Shown: positions 58,156 through 64,000 of the stretch, piece by piece
How positions within the stretch are numbered: position 1 is the stretch's first letter
How the letters are laid out: each line of letters begins with the position of its first letter
DNA from: Onchidella celtica
Lineage: Eukaryota > Mollusca > Gastropoda > Systellommatophora > Onchidiidae
NCBI GenBank assembly: GCA_963931925.1
Contig: OZ007579.1
Coordinates: 38,725,457-38,789,456, forward strand
Direction: 5' to 3'
Length of the DNA: 64,000 bases
The notes under the pieces: generated by a model
What the model saw: the letters and a program-made list of their open reading frames with translations, nothing else
Database searches by the model: none
Told to the model about the DNA's origin: nothing
Made by a program: the position numbers and the translations under genes

Positions 58156-58380
58156 GTGGCAGCATTGGCAGAATGGATAAGATGCTTGCATTAAAAACCA
58201 GCGGTACTGGTTCAAACCTTGATCCTGGCGACGAAAAAACAGTGGATGACGAAGGTTGCGAGTCAAGACCTCGGTGTCTCCGGGATTCTAGAAGATGTCA
58301 GAAAGTTAAAGGACGAAACATCTAATCAAAGAACTCACTCCTCCTCTGAAGATCGTCACCTGTCTCGCTCCACCTAAGGA
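58156..58380 (+). mobile_element. tRNA-derived SINE
   Basis: The head has a polymerase III A box (TGGCAGAATGG, 58166-58176) and a B box (GGTTCAAACCT, 58209-58219) at tRNA-like spacing. It is followed by an unrelated body of about 150 bp. It does not fold as a complete tRNA: the acceptor end does not pair well and no CCA-adjacent stem is visible. The tail was not resolved. Confidence 0.6.
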
Positions 58381-59308
58381 GTTTCTTACCACACAAAAAC
58401 TAATTTCTGCATAATTATGTTAATCCAATAGATTTAAGAACACTTTCACTCCTGCACATGCCCGTCTCGCACCAATAGACGCCAGTGCACACTGTCAGTG
58501 CTGCCTGCACGGTGTAGCGTGCGCGGTTTCACAGGCGCGGTTCTCCAGACACAAAATTCTTAGGGGTGGAAAATTTACACACACACAAAAAAAAAAAAAA
58601 AAAGATAAACAAAGAAAAAAAATCACACAGAAAATCTCCTACTGCTCGAACATTCTCAGTTCTCCAACATGTTGCCACTTGCTAACAGCCCGTAGGTCAG
58701 CGGGAGCAATACATGCACTTACCTTTCTCCGGCCTCTGGCAACCCCCGCTACGCCACTGCTTGCACAGTAGCGGGCACTCTAGTTTAACCCCAGGAATAG
58801 AAGGTTTAAGCAGAAAAAAACAACAAAAGAAACAACCTCATTAAAGACTCTGAGAAATGCGGAAAATGTTTTTCCATCTTTCCATCAGTCTGGCGCGTGC
58901 ACGTCAATGACGTGACTCTGGGGATATTCAGCTCTTTTGGCTGTTTTATTTAAAGATTGATTAATCCAGCAAGTAGACTGGCTTTTACAGCTCCCTGGGG
59001 GAAAATTTTCTGCGCTGTCAACCTACCCACCTAGCATCTCTATTGTGTGGCTGGGACATGGTGATTATGTAAGGAATTTCACAGTCAAATTGCATTCCAA
59101 ATAAGACGGAGCAATCACAATAAACTCTTGTATAAAGCCGGCGTGGCATCCCAGATTATCTCTCCCCCCCCCCCCCACCTCCATCTCTCACCCCCCCCCC
59201 CACAGGATATTTCAGGATATCCCTCGGACAATCTATAACATTCCGGAAGAACCCCATGATAATCTGGAATATCCTCCCCCCCCCCCCCCCCCCGCGAGTA
59301 TTCTAGAC
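58381..59308. other. Intergenic, with several poly(C) runs
   Basis: No gene seen. C runs lie near 59166, 59195 and 59278 and an A run near 58590. Confidence 0.55.
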
Positions 59309-60041
59309 CAGGTATGTCAAACTGAAAGTTCCCGAAGGGCCACATGGGTTACATTATGTCATCATGGGGGCCACACACGGCAAATATTTGCACACAGTAC
59401 AACTAATTGAAGTCATTAAATAAAATTTACTGCAGGATATTTTGTTACTTAGTATGCACATACAATATGTATACGAATGTTTTAGCAGCATTCATGAATA
59501 CAAACTAATAAAATAGTTTGATCAAAAAAGTTAAAGACATTGTATTTTTGTATTTTGCAACAGCAACGAAAACACAGTTAAAAGAACACAACAGTTTAAA
59601 ACTGAAACATTTATTTGCTACTATTCAAAAGGTTTTAGTGTTTTGTCCGGAGGTTTGACACTTTTTTTGGCTGACAATTTTTGGTATGTCCGGCTGAAGT
59701 GTCTGTGCAGTTCCGACTTTGATCAAAGATGTCAATGCTAACTAGTCAGCCTTGTTCTCTGAGAGGTTTTTGTTGATTTCATGAAAGAAAATAGCTGTTC
59801 ACACACATAGGTAGAACCAAACATTGCCATTTGTATTACGAAAAAATACGATAAAATATATAAAATTTATATTAGGAAAATAAATATGAATGTGCTGTTT
59901 CATTTGACACACAGCCTGTAGACCATTTCTGTCTAGTCCTGCAACTTTGCTGAGTTGAAACTGTAGAAACCTTTACGAGGGCCGCAACTTTGCTTTTAAA
60001 GGGCCGCAAGCGGCCCGCGGGCCGCATGTTTGACATGCCTG
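59309..60041. mobile_element. hAT-like non-autonomous element, 733 bp
   Basis: The ends are CAGGTATGTCAAACTG and, complemented, CAGGCATGTCAAACAT. The flanking 8-mers TTCTAGAC and TTCTAGGC match at seven of eight positions. The ends carry GGGCCACA and GGGCCGC(A) wording typical of Charlie-like hAT elements. No open transposase frame remains. Confidence 0.8.
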
Positions 60042-60316
60042 TTCTAGGCCATGCCCTTGTATTGCAGTTTATCCACCGGACTCAAACTAGCATGGGGATA
60101 CTTGCCAATGTGTAAACAGCACTCTGTTTCATCTCCCCACATTTATTTCTATTTAAAAGGGTAGCCCTTTTCCTCCTTATTTTCACATGCCTTTTTATCT
60201 ACGCTCTTTCTCTGCCACACACGTAAAAGTACACAAAACCCCACGAACATGAATGGCATTTTCATGGTGGAAAGTAATGAGAAACCGTCGGGGTATGGGG
60301 TAACATGGTATTTGGA

Positions 60317-60348
<32 letters not shown>

Positions 60349-60381
60349 GCAAAGGGAGAGAGAGAAAGTAAGAGAGGCAGA

Positions 60382-60429
<48 letters not shown>

Positions 60430-62605
60430 AACGAACCCAAAGAAGTAAGGAGAAGAGAAATACGATTTAGAGAGAGACAGACATAGAGAGACAGATAGAC
60501 AGACAGAGAACAGAGAACGCACAGGAGGAAGAAGTGAAAAAAACGATTTACTACATGACCCGTGACAGAGTTCATCAGGAGCAACATCTGTCGGTTTGGG
60601 AGAAAGGACAAAGAACACAGCACAGTTACAGTAACCAGGCATACAAATAATTACCGATATAGAACTACTTCACCTGTCGACCTCGATCGTCTCCAAATAA
60701 ATATCGGCTTTCTCTTTATTTCTTCTGCACTTTTTTTTTTTTTTAACGATAGACAGGAATAAACTAAACTAGGTACAGTTATACTCCACACATCATCTCG
60801 TAGATATTTATGACTAATTGGTATTTAATTAGTTCCTGGCACGACTTTGGGGGCCAGTTGTCAACGAGGGGTTTCTGGATATATTGCGTTATTGTATAAA
60901 CCCCTTTCAGATGTTATAAACGAGGTGAGTCAATGTATGGGGAACATAGCTCTTTGGCTCACACTCGGACATTCATACCAAATAACTAAAATAACACAAG
61001 AATAACTTTTGTTCAGGCCTGAAGGGCCATATAATTATAATAGACAATCGACTGCATAATTATGATAAAAATACAATTATAGATATTGCATCAAAGTCAG
61101 CAACTTACAGAAATTCAAGCAAACCTACCTAAGTAGGGTATAGAAAAAAGTATCGTACTATTCGCTCTCCAAATGCGCCTACCCAGAACTACGGTTTCCT
61201 AAAGGAGAACCGGTATAAACAATTTCAAATTGATCAGTCTCGATTTCATATAACTAGCACATAAGTCAAATGGATGACTGAACCACAAAGCACAGCAGCG
61301 CTCACTACTAATTTCAATGTACTACTTCACGAGATATCTAGGCTGTTCCACTTTAAAAAATATACATATGGAAAGTGAACATAGCTCAAATCAAAACACA
61401 ATCTGAACAGCTGCTAACACATCTAGTAAAATATTTCAATGTCCTGATCTGTCGTCACAATGGTTGACGGGAAGCTGTCAAGGTTCCTGGCATGTATACG
61501 TTATGCTAACGCTCACCATTTTCTCGCTCGCTGTCCATCGCGAGCATAGAGATACTATAATACACTAGAGTCCGCACGCATGCACAAGTGCAATGCGTCG
61601 CAGTGGCCCCAATTGGCCTACATGCGCGCCATGTTGACTTGGGAAGGATTCGCTAGCGAGCAGGCGCTGGCTGTTCGACGTCTCAAGGAATAGTAATCCC
61701 ATCCCCGCCTATAATTATGTCAAAGTCATAATAGATATACTACAAATACGATGCAACACAGTCTGTTGTTGCGGAGACAGTTTTTTTTTACATAGAAAGC
61801 TAAAGCTGAACAGTGAACACCGCAATATTTTCTGTTTGGTTTTGTAATCAGTCTACGTCCCCCAAACAACGTTCTTCAAAATAGCAAGTTCATAACTGGT
61901 AAAACTAGTAAGAGTCATGAAAATTACAACATGCATAGCTTTGGAAAGAAAATCATGAGAAGGGCATGTTAGTAGTATATAACAAGGAAAAATGTTCACC
62001 TTCACACAGAAACAAATAATATATATATTTTAGAGGTATAACTGGATCATATAAAGAAAGAAAGAAAGAAGAGAATAGACATGAAAACTTTCAATTTTCT
62101 TCTCTCTCCGCACCAGCTTTTTCTTGCTATTTCTTAATTCAGCGGCCTTTGCACAGCTTTCTTTTATTTGCATAAATTAATCTCTGCCTTTGTCCTCTCA
62201 AGATGATCTTCGATTGAGTGGTGGGCATATGCGTGATCTAGATCATACATACATGCCTTGGCGGGGGGGGGGGGGGTGTTCAGCTCTCAGGACTTTTCCT
62301 CTTTTTGGGAGATGGTCTTCTTGGAGTTGGCAGTTTCTGCTTGATGGGAGGATAATTTTCGAAAACAGATGGAATTGCCTTTGGTCTTAGTGTCTGTTTA
62401 TCGAGCCCTGCATAATTGTCAGAGCTTAGGAAGTGAGCACTACACACTTAGTCATTCTTGGTTGGATACCAAGGCTTCCCATTCTCAGTTTGTCTACTTA
62501 TTCTGGCAATCCATTTAGCCAATCTCTCAGATTCCTTCCACGGAAGGCAAAAAAATAAGTCACAATAAAAAATTGTTGTTATTGTTTGATAAATAATATC
62601 GACTG
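60042..62605. other. Intergenic, with a GA microsatellite
   Basis: GA repeats lie at about 60318-60430 and 60470-60510. The stretch from 60760 to 62600 has no recognised gene. A G run lies near 62264. Confidence 0.55.
60318..60430. repeat. GA microsatellite
   Basis: Imperfect then pure GA dinucleotide repeat. Open frames across it are artefacts. Confidence 0.95.
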
Positions 62606-62850
62606 GCATTTTCCATATTGTTGTATTATGTGCATCTTTGCCTTTTCAGGAAAATGAGGATTGAAAATTCGAAGAGTTGTGTAACATCTGGGGTTTGTTC
62701 CAGACCTTTCAAAATCGAAACTTAAAGATTGGAATGACACTTATAATGAAATGAGGAGTGAGAGAACCACTTTCATGACAAAGGCTAAAAAAATCAGCAC
62801 AGTGTCGCAAACAACAATATGGCAATGCCCCACGATATACTCATATTGAT
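62606..62850 (+). repeat. Dispersed repeat family C, copy 3
   Basis: Shares GGAAAATGAGGATTGAAA, AGGAGTGAGAGAACCACTTT and GCCCCACGATATACTCATAT with copies 1 and 2. Confidence 0.65.
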
Positions 62851-64000
62851 AAATATATTACAATAGGTTTTGATCTTTAGCCCTTCCCTAATGTCAATCA
62901 AATGCACTAAATGATCAAGTTGTTTGGGACGTACGTTTTATTCATATCAAAGAGGAATTAGGCCTATGGAGATAACCTTGCCACCCAGTCCCATCATGGC
63001 TGTCTGTTTTAACTGAGACAATCCAAAAGACAAGGGTGATGGGGGTGGGTGGGCATGATGCAGTACGATGACACGTAAATCTAGACATTATTAGCCCAGA
63101 GCATTTAGCATCCTATCCCCTTGAAACTGAGCCATCACTGTGCAGTCAATTCGGGGCCGCTTCGGCACTTGTTCATAAAAGACCCAGGTCTTTGATTCTC
63201 TTCTGCCTTTCCCGATTGGACGATCAGGACCTAGCTACGACAAACACAAGTTTGTCTTATAGTTAACCCTCACTGCTCTCTCGTTAAAGGTATGTACATA
63301 ACTCAAAAAACCTACACTCAAGTCTACATTCCTACTAAGTAAAACAAGAAAGTCTCACACGCAAACCAAAGTCAAAGGGTTAACTTAATGTTTACAATAC
63401 TTAACTCAAACATCCCTCATCCCCGTTCCACGGGCTCGAAATCCGTGAACCCGATTAACACTTTCCCTACTCAGTTAATGAAGGTCATCAGCTAAAAGCG
63501 TTTCATGTTCTCCCAAAATAACTAGCCCATGAACTAACAGAAAAAAAAAAGAGCTCACGCGGCGCGTGACACCAGTGCAAGTATCTGAATACCACGCGGC
63601 AGCTTTCAAACTCGGTGTTCTGAGCAAGTGATGCTATGCAGATTCCATATTTTTATGGTCTAGATTACAGAAAACTGCATCCTGGCTTTGATCATTTCAT
63701 CAGTTTTTCCGTCTCCCTCTGCTCCATCTGAGATCAACTTCTGTTTGGGTCACACCACCCTTTTCCCTCCCTGTTCAATTCCATAGAGATAGGACAAAAT
63801 TCGAGTGCATCCGCGTCCGTCTATTCGCTGTCAGTCACCCACGCCCCATTCTCCCGAAGCACAGTCATCTTTCAGTGTGGTAGAGCATAACCAGGACATG
63901 TGAAATGGGTGATGGATTCAGTATTACTTTTGCCCACACTGCAACGGTTTTAGATCTTAAGTTTAGAAGGTTCTTTGGTCTTTTCAATGACGCTTCACTG
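62851..64000. other. Intergenic, nothing recognised
   Basis: No gene, RNA or element is identifiable up to the window end. Confidence 0.5.

Noticed and set aside
58156-58240. A functional tRNA gene
   Set aside because: A and B boxes are present, but the stems do not pair as a full tRNA and a SINE-like body follows.

Overview
This window looks like non-coding-rich animal genomic DNA, most likely from a lophotrochozoan invertebrate such as a mollusc; the species cannot be fixed from sequence alone. The evidence is genes split by GT-AG introns, an axonemal dynein light chain, an amine-type GPCR with a very long third intracellular loop, an RTE-type LINE, a P-element transposase and Ty3/Gypsy elements, in AT-rich DNA full of microsatellites and poly(G/C) runs. 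No bacterial operon, CRISPR array or complete tRNA/rRNA gene is visible.

Host genes. (1) A four-exon gene on the minus strand (11312 down to 6632) encodes a 184-residue orthologue of axonemal dynein light chain 1 (DNAL1/LC1). (2) A four-exon gene on the plus strand (32820-40016) encodes a 724-residue protein with a disordered N-terminal half, a central coiled coil and a C-terminal GRIP-like domain, so probably a golgin-type Golgi protein. (3) A single-exon gene on the minus strand (44949-42457) encodes an 830-residue class A GPCR with amine-receptor hallmarks and a third intracellular loop of roughly 500 residues.

Mobile elements. 0.6-3.9 kb: an apparently intact RTE-like LINE on the minus strand. 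10.4-16.8 kb: five copies of one short inverted-repeat element, one of them split by a hAT-like MITE with a perfect 8-bp target duplication. 18.5-25.7 kb: a young Ty3/Gypsy element sitting in the upstream part of a P-element, whose transposase runs 25.7-27.6 kb. The P-element's THAP domain lies inverted behind it. 45.5-53.4 kb: a second, very young copy of the same Gypsy family. 37.5-38.0 and 56.0-57.7 kb: short inverted-repeat elements, two of which carry THAP-domain debris. 58.2 kb: a tRNA-derived SINE. 59.3-60.0 kb: a hAT-like element.

Repeats. The DNAL1 gene and its flanks hold at least five unrelated minisatellites. One of them is built from the end of DNAL1 exon 3 together with its splice donor. 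The first intron of the GRIP gene starts inside a GTGA tandem repeat. The remaining stretches hold dispersed repeats, simple repeats, or nothing I can recognise.

Most worth following up: the exon-derived array in DNAL1, the rearranged P-element, the THAP-bearing short elements, the splice donor embedded in a tetranucleotide repeat, and the long-loop GPCR.
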